Made by a program: the position numbers and the translations under genes. The notes beneath the pieces were generated by a model, which did no database searches, was not told the DNA's origin, and saw only the letters and a program-made list of their open reading frames with translations. Shown in pieces: positions 1 through 8,183 of a stretch of 44,777 nucleotides of DNA. This DNA is from Acidobacteriota bacterium. GTDB lineage: Bacteria > Acidobacteriota > Terriglobia > Terriglobales > Acidobacteriaceae. The stretch is taken from the NCBI GenBank assembly GCA_003224905.1, contig QIAA01000119.1, positions 1 to 44,777 on the forward strand. The letters are read 5' to 3'. Every line of letters starts with the position of its first letter. Positions within the stretch are counted from its first letter, which is position 1.

Positions 1-30
1 GGTGGAGAATCTCCGGCTACTACATTAAGT

Positions 31-71
31 AGGAAGGTGGAGCAACGGCATCCCCGACTGTCAACCTTCCT
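31..71. repeat. Inverted repeat upstream of the carbonic anhydrase gene
   Basis: AGGAAGGT at 31-38 is exactly complementary to ACCTTCCT at 64-71, giving an 8-bp stem with a 25-nt loop. It lies 25 bp before the first start codon, so it could be a leader hairpin or the end of an upstream terminator. No T-run follows the 3' arm, which weakens the terminator reading. Its role is unknown. Confidence 0.35.
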
Positions 72-95
72 GGGTTTGATGAAGAGAAGGCGGTC

Positions 96-557
96 ATGAA
101 CAAGATATTCCACTTCGATTCCTCTCCCGAACCTTACGCTGCTGATGCTGCAGTACTATGCTGTTTCGACCAACGCATCCGTCTGGCGACTAACAAATTT
201 CTTCAACGCCAGGGAATCTTGCGACCAGATATGATCGTGGTTGCGGGCGGCGCGAAAACTTTGGCCTCGCCCCGCAACGATTTCGAGCGCGAATTCATTC
301 TGGAGCAGGTGCGGATGTCCGTGCGGCTGCACCATACGAAACACGTGTTTCTCATGAGCCACTCCGATTGCGCGACTTATGGTGGCCTGGAAGCTTTTGG
401 TAATGACCGGCAGCGAGAAATGGAGCATCACCGGCATGAACTGCAACGCGCTGCAGAATTAGTCCACGCCAATTTTCCCGATCTCACCGCGAAGTGTTTT
501 TTCCTCACTTTTGAAGGCGTGCATTCCTCCGAACCTATTTTGAGCCGGGTCGCGTAG
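96..557 (+). CDS. Small beta-class carbonic anhydrase-like protein
   Basis: Predicted zinc enzyme for interconversion of CO2 and bicarbonate in the cytoplasm. The 153-residue protein shows the full beta-class zinc signature: C-x-D-x-R at Cys23, Asp25 and Arg27, and H-x-x-C at His89 and Cys92. Between them, 'VVAGGA' near residues 48-53 sits where classical enzymes have the RNAG segment. It is shorter than typical beta-carbonic anhydrases (about 200 residues or more), so it belongs to a compact divergent branch and could have lost hydration activity. The ATG follows a purine-rich AGAAGG about 6 nt upstream. It has no signal peptide and no obvious operon partner. The metal-site assignment is solid; activity is inferred. 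Confidence 0.75.
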   Translation: MNKIFHFDSSPEPYAADAAVLCCFDQRIRLATNKFLQRQGILRPDMIVVAGGAKTLASPRNDFEREFILEQVRMSVRLHHTKHVFLMSHSDCATYGGLEAFGNDRQREMEHHRHELQRAAELVHANFPDLTAKCFFLTFEGVHSSEPILSRVA

Positions 558-667
558 TAGGCTTCCCACCAAAATGCGAGTGAGGCGAGTGCTCTGCGTG
601 ATTGCTCCGGGTTTTCTACTGCATCTTTAACCGTAACCCTAAGGCCAAACCTTGAATCTAAGAATGA

Positions 668-1804
668 ATGCGGCGCTTGCCGGAACTCGACGCTCTGCGC
701 GGGCTGATGCTTGTGTGGATGACTCTCACGCATCTTCCTACCGTGGTTAGTGTCTATGTGAATCAGCCGTTTGGCTTCGTTTCTTCGGCAGAAGGTTTCA
801 TTTTCCTTTCCGCTTTACTCACCGGATGCATTTACTACCGCGTGGCCGAACGTCGCGGCTACGGTGTAATGAAACGTAAATTACTTTTACGAACTTTACG
901 ATTGTATGGCTATCACGCGCTGCTTCTCGCTCTGGTTTTCATCATCGCGGTTCGCATTGCCGCCGAGGGGAACCGGCCAGGATTGGCTAATCTGCTCAGC
1001 TATTACTTTGTCGCCGGAGCTAAGCATGCCATTGTCGACGGTGCCCTCCTCATTTACCGGCCTTCACTGCTCGACATTCTGCCGATGTACATCATTTTTC
1101 TGTTGCTCTCCCCTTTTCTGCTGACGCTGGGAGCGCGCATCGGTTGGAAGTTCATTGTTCCGGGTTCATTCGCCATCTGGCTGGCGGCCCAATTCGGCTT
1201 CCGGGAGGCAGCGCACACATTCATGACGCGCCACTTGGGAATGACAATCCCGCTCGATCAAATGGGATCGTTCGACTTGTGGGCCTGGCAAATGCTGTGG
1301 GTACTCGGCTTGTGGTGCGGCGTGCAATGGGCCAGGAAGGATTTTCCCATACAGAGCTGGGCCAGAAACTTTGCCGGGCCGGCAGTTATTATCGCGCCGA
1401 TCCTTTTGATAATGCGCTACGCCGTTGGACGCGGAGTTGAACTTGGAGTCTTCGAGCCCATGTTCAACAAGTGGCATCTCGGGTTTGTGCGGCTGATTGA
1501 TTTGGCCGCGGTTGCGGCTCTGCTGATCTGCCTGAGGCCAGTTCTGAAATGGCTTGCCGTACGTCCCCTGGTCATGCTGGGTCAAGCCTCACTTCAAGTT
1601 TTCTGCGCGCATCTGTTCTTCTGCTTTTTTGGCTTGGCAGTTATGGGAAACGCTTCCATGGTCAGCGGCTGGCACCAGATCGTATTGTTAACGGTCACGT
1701 TCACAGCGCTGTTCATTACCGCCAAGATTTTCTGCATGAGCGAAGCCAGAACTGAGGCAAACGGCGCGCCCAAACCTCTCACTCTCACCGTGCAAGCGCA
1801 TTGA
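668..1804 (+). CDS. OpgC-family integral membrane protein (acyltransferase-like)
   Basis: A 378-residue polytopic inner-membrane protein with about ten hydrophobic segments. The N-terminus 'MRRLPELDALRGLMLVWM' carries the LDxLRG-type signature of the OpgC/acyltransferase-3 superfamily, and 'SAEGFIFLSALLTG' (about 41-54) is the next conserved OpgC block. Characterised OpgC adds succinyl groups to osmoregulated periplasmic glucans. No glucan synthase genes (opgG, opgH) lie nearby, so the acceptor here is unknown. Length matches the family (about 370-390). The gene appears monocistronic, with about 110 bp upstream and 289 bp downstream. Confidence 0.75.
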   Translation: MRRLPELDALRGLMLVWMTLTHLPTVVSVYVNQPFGFVSSAEGFIFLSALLTGCIYYRVAERRGYGVMKRKLLLRTLRLYGYHALLLALVFIIAVRIAAEGNRPGLANLLSYYFVAGAKHAIVDGALLIYRPSLLDILPMYIIFLLLSPFLLTLGARIGWKFIVPGSFAIWLAAQFGFREAAHTFMTRHLGMTIPLDQMGSFDLWAWQMLWVLGLWCGVQWARKDFPIQSWARNFAGPAVIIAPILLIMRYAVGRGVELGVFEPMFNKWHLGFVRLIDLAAVAALLICLRPVLKWLAVRPLVMLGQASLQVFCAHLFFCFFGLAVMGNASMVSGWHQIVLLTVTFTALFITAKIFCMSEARTEANGAPKPLTLTVQAH

Positions 1805-1950
1805 GCGAACACGCACCTTCTGATGCTCCAGCATCAAGCTCATACGAAGGATCGTCTTTAAGTTGAGAGACAAGAATTCTTCTTCGGAGTAGAATCTGTG
1901 CTTACATGTTCTCACCCTGGAATGTGATTCTAAGTTGGACGGTCCTGCCG

Positions 1951-1968
1951 AGCGGGCTCTGACCCGCT
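1951..1968. repeat. Short inverted repeat in the 1805-2093 intergenic stretch
   Basis: AGCGGG at 1951-1956 pairs with CCCGCT at 1963-1968 across a 6-nt loop. It sits between the OpgC gene and the oxidoreductase pair. No T-run follows, so a simple intrinsic terminator is not supported; a weak terminator or operator is possible. The rest of this intergenic stretch shows nothing I can name, apart from a TACAAT hexamer at 2019-2024 that could be a -10 element but has no convincing -35. Confidence 0.25.
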
Positions 1969-2093
1969 TACCCTCCCTACTCTCCGAGACTGCGTCATTT
2001 ACTTCGTATTGTACCTGTTACAATCCCTGCGATTCCTGAGCCTGCGAGGCAGATGTCGACGGCAGACGCTAGAGATAAAGACCATCACCCGAC

Positions 2094-3692
2094 ATGGCAG
2101 CTAACTCTAAATATGACGTTATCGTGATCGGGGGAGGCCACAACGGTCTCACCAATGCGGCCTATCTCGCGCGCGCCGGAAAAAAAGTTCTGGTACTTGA
2201 GCGGCGGCATGTACTCGGCGGGGCTGCAGTGACAGAAGAGGTTTTTCCCGGCTTCAGGTTCTCGGTCTGCTCCTACGTTGTTTCTTTGCTTCGGCCCGAA
2301 ATCATCCGCGACCTCGATCTCCCCCGCCATGGACTCGAAATCCTTCCGCTCGACGGCACTTTTACGCCCATGCCGAATGGTGATTATCTCTGGCGGGTGA
2401 ACGATCACGGAAAAACGCATCGCGAGATCGCTCGGCACTCCAAGCTGGACGCTGAGGCTTACGACGAATTCGGCAAAGCCATGCAGGCGATGTGCCGTTT
2501 CGTGAAGCCGATTCTGAGCATGGTGCCGCCGGATCCTGCGACTCTGAATCCCAGAGAGCTGATGAAGCTGCTGTTCATCGGGCGGCGCTTTCAGGGACTG
2601 GCCAGCGATGACAAGTACAACCAGGTGCAGTTGATGACGATGAGTGCCGTCGACTTCCTGGACCAGTGGTTTGAGACCGATGTGCTCAAGGCCACGATGT
2701 CAGCTTCCGGGATCATCGGGACATTTCTGGGCGTGCGCTCGCCTGGGACGGCGTACGTTTTGCTTCACCACTACATGGGGGAGATTGACGGCGCATTTCG
2801 CTCGTGGGGTTTTGCTCGCGGCGGCACGGGCGCGATCTCGAATGCAATCGGAGATGCAGCACGGGAAGCGGGCGCGGAGATTCGCACTCAGGCTGGAATT
2901 GCAAAGATCATCGTGAAGCAGGGCAAGGCCAAGGGTGTTGTTCTCTCGAATGGAGACGAGATTTACGCGAATGCGATTTCTTCCAGCGTGGATCCGCGGC
3001 TCACATTCACGAAGTTCATTGATGAGGGCAATCTTCCCGTTCAATTCCTTGAGGAAGTTAACCGTTATAAGTTCCGGGGGTCCTCCGGTAAGGTGAATCT
3101 TGCGCTGGATGCGTTGCCTGACTTCAAATGCCTGCCTGGCCCCGGCGCGCACCTGCGCGGCGCCATCTCGATCTCTCCCAGTGTCGAGTACATGGAGCGG
3201 GCCTACGATGACGCCAAGTACGGCAACTTCTCGCGGCGTCCGTACATTGATATGGTCATTCCCACGCTCACCGATCCGTCCGTTGCGCCGCCCGGCAAAC
3301 ATATACTTTCGTGTTTCGTGCAGTATGCGCCCTACAAGCTGCGTCCCGGTCTCAATTGGGACGATCAGAAAGAAGCCTTCGGCAACAACGTAATCGACAC
3401 TATTTCCGAGCACGCGCCGAATATAAAAGAGATCATTCTGCACAAGCAGGTAATCACGCCGCTCGATCTCGAGCGCGAATGGGGCTTGAGCGAGGGCAAC
3501 ATTTTCCAGGGCGAACTATCTCTCGAGCAGCTCTTCTTTCTGCGGCCGGTACCTGGATGGGCGCAATTCCGCACGCCAATCAAGAACCTTTATCTGTGTG
3601 GATCTGCAACTCACCCCGGCGGCGGCATTATGGGCGCCCCAGGCCGGCTGGCTGCGCTGGAAATTCTCAAAGACAGCCGAGGCCTCGCCTAG
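2094..3692 (+). CDS. FAD-dependent oxidoreductase, PYROXD2/phytoene desaturase-like (copy 1)
   Basis: A 532-residue flavoprotein. The N-terminal dinucleotide-binding motif reads IGGGHNGL (residues 12-19) and the acidic residue closing the FAD beta-alpha-beta unit is Glu36 in VLVLERR. The C-terminal FAD-contact segment NLYLCGSATHPGGG lies near residue 505. The GGGHNGL variant and the length fit the PYROXD2 branch of CrtI-like amine oxidase/desaturase folds; the substrate is not known. There are no crtB or other carotenoid genes beside it, so carotenoid synthesis should not be assumed. It is followed after 3 bp by a homologous gene, so the two are almost certainly cotranscribed. Confidence 0.8.
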   Translation: MAANSKYDVIVIGGGHNGLTNAAYLARAGKKVLVLERRHVLGGAAVTEEVFPGFRFSVCSYVVSLLRPEIIRDLDLPRHGLEILPLDGTFTPMPNGDYLWRVNDHGKTHREIARHSKLDAEAYDEFGKAMQAMCRFVKPILSMVPPDPATLNPRELMKLLFIGRRFQGLASDDKYNQVQLMTMSAVDFLDQWFETDVLKATMSASGIIGTFLGVRSPGTAYVLLHHYMGEIDGAFRSWGFARGGTGAISNAIGDAAREAGAEIRTQAGIAKIIVKQGKAKGVVLSNGDEIYANAISSSVDPRLTFTKFIDEGNLPVQFLEEVNRYKFRGSSGKVNLALDALPDFKCLPGPGAHLRGAISISPSVEYMERAYDDAKYGNFSRRPYIDMVIPTLTDPSVAPPGKHILSCFVQYAPYKLRPGLNWDDQKEAFGNNVIDTISEHAPNIKEIILHKQVITPLDLEREWGLSEGNIFQGELSLEQLFFLRPVPGWAQFRTPIKNLYLCGSATHPGGGIMGAPGRLAALEILKDSRGLA

Positions 3693-3695
3693 AAC

Positions 3696-5285
3696 ATGGC
3701 TGAGACTCGCGACGTCATCATCGTAGGCGGAGGCCATAACGGCCTGGTCACCGCCTTCTATCTGGCCAAAGCTGGGTTCAAGCCGCTGGTACTGGAGCGC
3801 CGCACACAGCCGGGCGGCGGCGCGATCACCGAAGAATTTCATCCGGGGTTTCGCTGCTCAACGCTCGCGCACTCCGCCGGTCCGCTGCGGCCGGAAATCG
3901 TCCGGGACATGCAACTGGAGCAGCAAGGCCTGAAATTCATCACGCCGGAAGTGGCGGTTACGACGCTCTCGCCTGATGGCCGCGTACTCACGCTCTACAA
4001 CGATGTGAAAAGGTCGGCGCAGCAGATCGGCGAATTCTCCCATAAAGACGAGGCGAAATATCCAGAGTTCGGAAGATCACTTTCCAAGATGGCTGCCGTG
4101 ATCGGGGGTGCGCTGCAACTTGTGCCGCCGGACATCGACAATCCCAGTCGGGGTGATCTGTGGGCCATGCTGACGACCGGGCGAAAGATCCGGAATCTGG
4201 GCAAGAAGGATATGTACCGGCTTTTGCGCTGGGGCCCGATGGCTGTGGCCGATTTGGTAGCTGAATACTTTGAAACTGAGTTGCTTCGAGCCACCATCGC
4301 AGCCCGCGGAATCTTCGGCACCTTTTTTGGCCCGTGGTCGGCGGGAAGTAGCCTGGTCTTGCTCATTCGCGCAGCTGGCGATCCACAGCCCGTGGGGTCG
4401 GCCTGGTTTGCCGCTGGTGGAATGGGCTCCGTAACTCAAGCGATGGCTGCGGCTGCCAGGCAGGCGGGCGCGGAAATCCGCAGTGGCGCGGAGGTAATTG
4501 AGATCCGCGTCAAAGATGGCGCGGCGATTAGCGTCGTTCTTTCCAATGGAGAAGAAATTCCGGCAAAGACGATGGTCTCTAATGCGGATCCCAAGCGAAC
4601 GCTGTTGAAGCTGGTTGATCCGGCACATCTCTCACCGGATTTCGTTATGAAGCTTCAGCACTATCGTATGCCGGGTACCGTAGCCAAGGTCAATCTGGCG
4701 CTTTCGGGTCTTCCGACATTCACTGCTTTAAATGGCGCAAGTAACGCTGACGCTTTGAAAGGACGCATTCAGATTGGTCACGAGATCGACTACCTGGAGC
4801 GCGCGTTCGATGATTCCAAGTATGGCAGCTTCTCACGCCAGCCCTATTTAGAGGTCACAATTCCATCCTTGACCGATACTTCACTGGCGCCACCTGGTCA
4901 GCATGTGATGTCAATCTACATGCAGTACGCGCCCTATCAGCTGAAGAATAGCGATTGGGAGAGCGAGCGTGTGGCGCTCGGCGATAGCGTGGTCAAGACT
5001 TTGAGCTTGTATGCTCCTAATCTGCCGGAGTTTATTCTGAGCCATCAGATCATCACACCCCGGGATCTGGAAGACACCTACGGCTTCACCGGAGGGCACA
5101 TTTTTCACGGAGAGCTGGCGCTGGATCAGTTTTTCACCATGCGACCACTGCTTGACTGGGCGCGATATCGCACTCCTATTCGGAACTTGTTTCTGTGTGG
5201 TTCGGGAACACATCCAGGAGCGGGGCTGACGGGTGGATCAGGAGCGAATGCAGCACGAGAGATCTTGAAAGATCTGAAACGGTAG
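3696..5285 (+). CDS. FAD-dependent oxidoreductase, PYROXD2/phytoene desaturase-like (copy 2)
   Basis: A 529-residue paralogue of the preceding gene. It has the same GGGHNGL dinucleotide motif (residues 11-17), Glu34 at the end of the second beta strand, and the C-terminal LCGSGTHPGAG segment near residue 503. Both proteins share the internal block YLERAFDDSKYG/YMERAYDDAKYG and the central 'GIFGTFFG/GIIGTFLG' block, so they arose by duplication but have diverged strongly. The start lies 3 bp after the stop of copy 1, which implies translational coupling. A heterodimer or two successive redox steps is plausible but inferred. Substrate unknown. Confidence 0.8.
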   Translation: MAETRDVIIVGGGHNGLVTAFYLAKAGFKPLVLERRTQPGGGAITEEFHPGFRCSTLAHSAGPLRPEIVRDMQLEQQGLKFITPEVAVTTLSPDGRVLTLYNDVKRSAQQIGEFSHKDEAKYPEFGRSLSKMAAVIGGALQLVPPDIDNPSRGDLWAMLTTGRKIRNLGKKDMYRLLRWGPMAVADLVAEYFETELLRATIAARGIFGTFFGPWSAGSSLVLLIRAAGDPQPVGSAWFAAGGMGSVTQAMAAAARQAGAEIRSGAEVIEIRVKDGAAISVVLSNGEEIPAKTMVSNADPKRTLLKLVDPAHLSPDFVMKLQHYRMPGTVAKVNLALSGLPTFTALNGASNADALKGRIQIGHEIDYLERAFDDSKYGSFSRQPYLEVTIPSLTDTSLAPPGQHVMSIYMQYAPYQLKNSDWESERVALGDSVVKTLSLYAPNLPEFILSHQIITPRDLEDTYGFTGGHIFHGELALDQFFTMRPLLDWARYRTPIRNLFLCGSGTHPGAGLTGGSGANAAREILKDLKR

Positions 5286-5344
5286 ATTCAAAGTACAACT
5301 GCACATTCGGTTGCGGGCGAAGGCTCCGCACCACACAATCCGTG

Positions 5345-6199
5345 ATGAAAAACTCTGCCATTCTGCTCGTTAGTTGTCCCGACCGCAAAGGCGTGGTTGC
5401 CAAAATCGCTGATTTCATTTTCCGCCACAACGGGAACATCCTCTTCGCCGACGAGCACGGCGACGCGGAGTCCAACCTGTTTCTGATGCGGGTTGAGTTC
5501 GATCCTTCAGAATTCGACTTTCCACTTTCCGATTTCAGCCGCCACTTCGGGACGGTTGCTTCCGAGTTTCAGATGCAGTATCGGCTGGCACTCTCGAACT
5601 ACCGCCCGCGCATGGTGATTCTTGTCTCGAAGTACGACCACTGCCTTGTCGATCTCTTATATCGTCATCGTAGCGGCGAGTTGGCGTGCGACATTCCGTT
5701 AATTGTCTCCAACCATCCGGACAACGAATCCGTTGCCAACTTCTACCGTATTCCCTACGTCGTAGTCCCGCTGGATAAAGAAAAACGGAGAACTGCCGAA
5801 CAGCAAATGCTTTCGCTATTGTCAGAGCAGAACCCGGATTTTCTTGTGCTCGCCCGCTACATGCAGATTCTGTCCAATGATTTCGTAAGCCACTATCCTT
5901 ACCGCATCATTAACATTCACCACTCGTTCCTGCCGGCTTTTGTGGGCAGCAAACCATACCATCAGGCGTTTTCGCGCGGAGTTAAGCTGATCGGCGCGAC
6001 CAGCCATTACGTAACTGAGGTGCTTGACGATGGGCCGATTATTGAGCAGGACGTAGTGCGTATCTCTCATCGCGATACCGTCGAGACGCTGATCGAAAAA
6101 GGGCGCGACCTGGAAAAAGTCGTGCTTTCCCGTGCGGTGCGTTGGCACATCGAAAATCGCGTACTGCTGTATGGGAATAAGACAGTTGTCTTCGATTAG
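5345..6199 (+). CDS. purU: Formyltetrahydrofolate deformylase
   Basis: Hydrolyses 10-formyl-THF to formate and THF, balancing one-carbon pools and supplying formate for purine synthesis. The ATG at 5345 (MKNSAILLVSCPDRKG) gives 284 residues, the usual PurU length. The reading frame stays open back to 5195, inside the upstream gene, but that 50-residue extension is low-complexity and unlike the family. An N-terminal ACT domain covers about residues 1-85. The C-terminal formyltransferase-type domain holds IVSNHPD, INIHHSFLPAF and the catalytic-region block HYVTEVLDDGPIIEQD. It starts 59 bp after the oxidoreductase pair and could be cotranscribed with it. I see no strong Shine-Dalgarno sequence. 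Confidence 0.9.
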   Translation: MKNSAILLVSCPDRKGVVAKIADFIFRHNGNILFADEHGDAESNLFLMRVEFDPSEFDFPLSDFSRHFGTVASEFQMQYRLALSNYRPRMVILVSKYDHCLVDLLYRHRSGELACDIPLIVSNHPDNESVANFYRIPYVVVPLDKEKRRTAEQQMLSLLSEQNPDFLVLARYMQILSNDFVSHYPYRIINIHHSFLPAFVGSKPYHQAFSRGVKLIGATSHYVTEVLDDGPIIEQDVVRISHRDTVETLIEKGRDLEKVVLSRAVRWHIENRVLLYGNKTVVFD

Positions 6200-6534
6200 T
6201 TTGAAGTCATTCTCGCTGCTGTTGCCTTCCGGACTCGGCTTTCTGTTTTCCAGGCGTTATCTGATTGATAATCGCTGAGGTTACATAACTGGGAAGCACA
6301 TCACCTTGGTGAAACGTCCGGTTCTCATACTAGGTTCGATACCGCGAATCGTAACTTGCCCGCTCCTTGCATCGGCACGGGATCCCGCTCGCGATTCCTC
6401 ATTTAGCTCGTCTGATCCGTTCCCGGCGATTTTGGAGTCGTTGAGAACTTTTGAGGATCTTGTCGTTAATGATGTCCGCGCTCTCATTAGGCGAACATCG
6501 AGGTAACCCGCTGAATTAAAAGCAGTTTTCCTCT

Positions 6535-6562
6535 GGAACTCTGGACCGTCTCACGGAGTCTA
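6535..6562 (+). promoter_or_regulatory. Candidate ECF-type promoter for the sigma/anti-sigma operon
   Basis: GGAACT at 6535-6540 is followed after 18 bp by TCTA at 6559-6562. This resembles the GGAACTT...TCTGA layout of RpoE-type ECF promoters, and ECF operons are commonly autoregulated. It would start transcription about 90 bp before the sigma-factor ATG. This is pattern recognition only. The rest of the 459-bp stretch from 6200 to 6658 shows no convincing gene; a 66-codon open frame at 6306-6506 has no recognisable features. Confidence 0.4.
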
Positions 6563-6658
6563 TGTAATAGAAGCCGAGTTGCTCGGCAGTGTGCGGCGAG
6601 GAGCGTTCACTTTGGTGCAAGTGGCCGGCCCAAAGTTACCTATAATGGGAGAAACGCC

Positions 6659-7399
6659 ATGAGGGTTATGGCGGGAGCTACCATTTTGGGTGACCTTGCA
6701 GGTGCGCTAGGAATTCGAGGCGAAGAGTCGGCCATTGTTGCCGAGTTAAAGGCGGGTTCGGAAGAAGCCTACGCATGGCTGATCGGGGAGTTCCACCAGC
6801 CGATATACAGCCTGGTGTATCGCATAGTGACTGATCCAGCCGATGCCGCTGATACCACACAAGAAGTGTTCTTGAAAGTGTTTCGTGGGATAAAGCATTT
6901 CCATGGTGAGTCCAGTTTGAAGACCTGGATTTATCGGATTGCGGTCCACGAAGCCTCGAACCGCCGCCGCTGGTGGTTCCGTCACAAGTCGCGTGAAATG
7001 TCGATAGAGCCCACGCAGAGTTTCGACGGCATTCCCACAATCGGAATCCGTGAAACACTGATGTATCAGGGAGACTCGCCCTTCGAGAGCATGTTGCACG
7101 AGGAAGTCAGGGGTCACGTCGAGGAGGAATTACGCAAAGTTACTGAGCCCTACCGCACCACGGTTATCTTGCGCGATTTGGAGGGAATGTCCTATGAAGA
7201 GATCGCGGAGATCACGCAAGTTACGCTGGGAACCGTGAAGTCGCGGCTGACTCGTGGGCGCGATGCGCTTCGGCAGCGGCTGGCAGAATACGTTCGGGAG
7301 ATTGGTCCGCAGCTGGGGTTGCAGCCTCCCGAAGAGCAAGAGGAAAGCCTTTCAGGCTCACAAGTGTCCAGGGGATATGGCGTTGAGGTGACGCAATGA
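6659..7399 (+). CDS. ECF-family RNA polymerase sigma factor
   Basis: A 246-residue sigma-70 family ECF factor. Region 2 spans about residues 37-105 and includes DAADTTQEVFLKVF and the -10 recognition segment SLKTWIYRIAVHEASNRRR. Region 4 spans about 150-212 with the helix-turn-helix MSYEEIAEITQVTLGTVKSR. About 30 extra N-terminal residues and a longer linker make it slightly long for the class. GGGAGA lies 7 nt before the ATG. Its stop overlaps the start of a zinc-finger anti-sigma gene (ATGA, 7396-7399), the standard sigma/anti-sigma arrangement. Likely targets include its own operon. The inducing signal is unknown but presumably envelope-related. Confidence 0.92.
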   Translation: MRVMAGATILGDLAGALGIRGEESAIVAELKAGSEEAYAWLIGEFHQPIYSLVYRIVTDPADAADTTQEVFLKVFRGIKHFHGESSLKTWIYRIAVHEASNRRRWWFRHKSREMSIEPTQSFDGIPTIGIRETLMYQGDSPFESMLHEEVRGHVEEELRKVTEPYRTTVILRDLEGMSYEEIAEITQVTLGTVKSRLTRGRDALRQRLAEYVREIGPQLGLQPPEEQEESLSGSQVSRGYGVEVTQ

Positions 7400-8070
7400 A
7401 CTGCGTGCAGGCCAAATCGCTGTTCTCCCCTTACCTCGATGGCGCGGTAACAGGTAGGCAGATGCAGGAACTTGGCCATCACCTGCAAACCTGTTCGAAT
7501 TGCCGTCCTCAGTATGTCTCGCTGCGAGAGACACAGCGCTTGCTGGGCGCGATCGGCCGTAGGAAAGCGCCTGCAGATCTGGCGCTGAATTTGCGAGTGG
7601 CTATCTCACAGGAAGCTGCGCGCTTCCGGCGTCCACGGTTTCCCGGGCTTTCGGCCAGATGGGAAAACGCGCTGAATGCGTTTATGGTGCCTGCAACCGC
7701 CGGGCTGGCGACCGCTGTTGTTATCTTTGTTTTTGTGATGGGTTTTCTGGCGCCTCTGCAGGCTGACAACCCAGACGTTCCCTTGATGCTGTACACCACG
7801 CCGCAATTGCAGCAGTCGGCATTTGGCACGCCTCTGGATTCCATCAACGATGATTCGTTGGTCATTGAGGCCTACGTCGACTCGAATGGACGGGTGCAGG
7901 ATTACAGGATTCTCTCGGATTCTAAAACCCCCGGGTCCATGTTGCCTGAGATCAAGAAAGACATGCTGATTTTCACGACGTTCACCACCTTCCGCCCGGC
8001 AATGTCGATGGGAAGACCCACGGCCGGTCGCGCTGTGTTGTCCTTTTCAAAAATCAGCGTGAAGGGTTAA
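7396..8070 (+). CDS. Transmembrane anti-sigma factor with zinc-finger domain
   Basis: Predicted membrane-bound inhibitor of the preceding ECF sigma factor. The 224-residue protein starts with a zf-HC2/ZAS domain: Cys3, then H-x3-C-x2-C at His29, Cys33 and Cys36. One transmembrane helix lies at about residues 97-120, so the zinc finger is cytoplasmic and the remaining 100 residues are periplasmic. The C-terminal part (VIEAYVDSNGRVQDYRILS ... FRPAMSMGRP) resembles a TonB C-terminal fold; this is a visual impression. The start codon overlaps the sigma stop by the ATGA pattern, which should keep the two proteins in fixed ratio. Confidence 0.88.
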   Translation: MNCVQAKSLFSPYLDGAVTGRQMQELGHHLQTCSNCRPQYVSLRETQRLLGAIGRRKAPADLALNLRVAISQEAARFRRPRFPGLSARWENALNAFMVPATAGLATAVVIFVFVMGFLAPLQADNPDVPLMLYTTPQLQQSAFGTPLDSINDDSLVIEAYVDSNGRVQDYRILSDSKTPGSMLPEIKKDMLIFTTFTTFRPAMSMGRPTAGRAVLSFSKISVKG

Positions 8071-8108
8071 GCATTAAACAGCCCGGTTCCTCAGGCCTGC
8101 AGCAAGCG

Positions 8109-8138
8109 TTGACCCTCTGCGTGGAAAGCCCTTACACT
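8109..8138 (+). promoter_or_regulatory. Candidate housekeeping promoter for the secreted TPR gene
   Basis: TTGACC (8109-8114) matches the -35 consensus at five of six positions and is followed after 18 bp by TACACT (8133-8138), four of six against TATAAT. Transcription would begin near 8145. That rules out the TTG at 8109 as the usual start codon and supports the start at 8184. It also suggests that the TPR gene can be expressed independently of the sigma operon. Confidence 0.4.
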
Positions 8139-8183
8139 TACAGCAGCATCCGCAACCTGACCCAGCCTGGTGGGAGGAATTCA

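Noticed and set aside
2700..3443. 247-codon minus-strand open frame inside oxidoreductase copy 1
   Set aside because: Antisense shadow of a well-supported flavoprotein gene.
5195..5344. 50-residue N-terminal extension of PurU
   Set aside because: Overlaps the upstream gene, is unlike PurU, and the ATG at 5345 gives the normal length.
6306..6506. 66-codon open frame in the gap before the sigma gene
   Set aside because: No ribosome site, composition or domain support.
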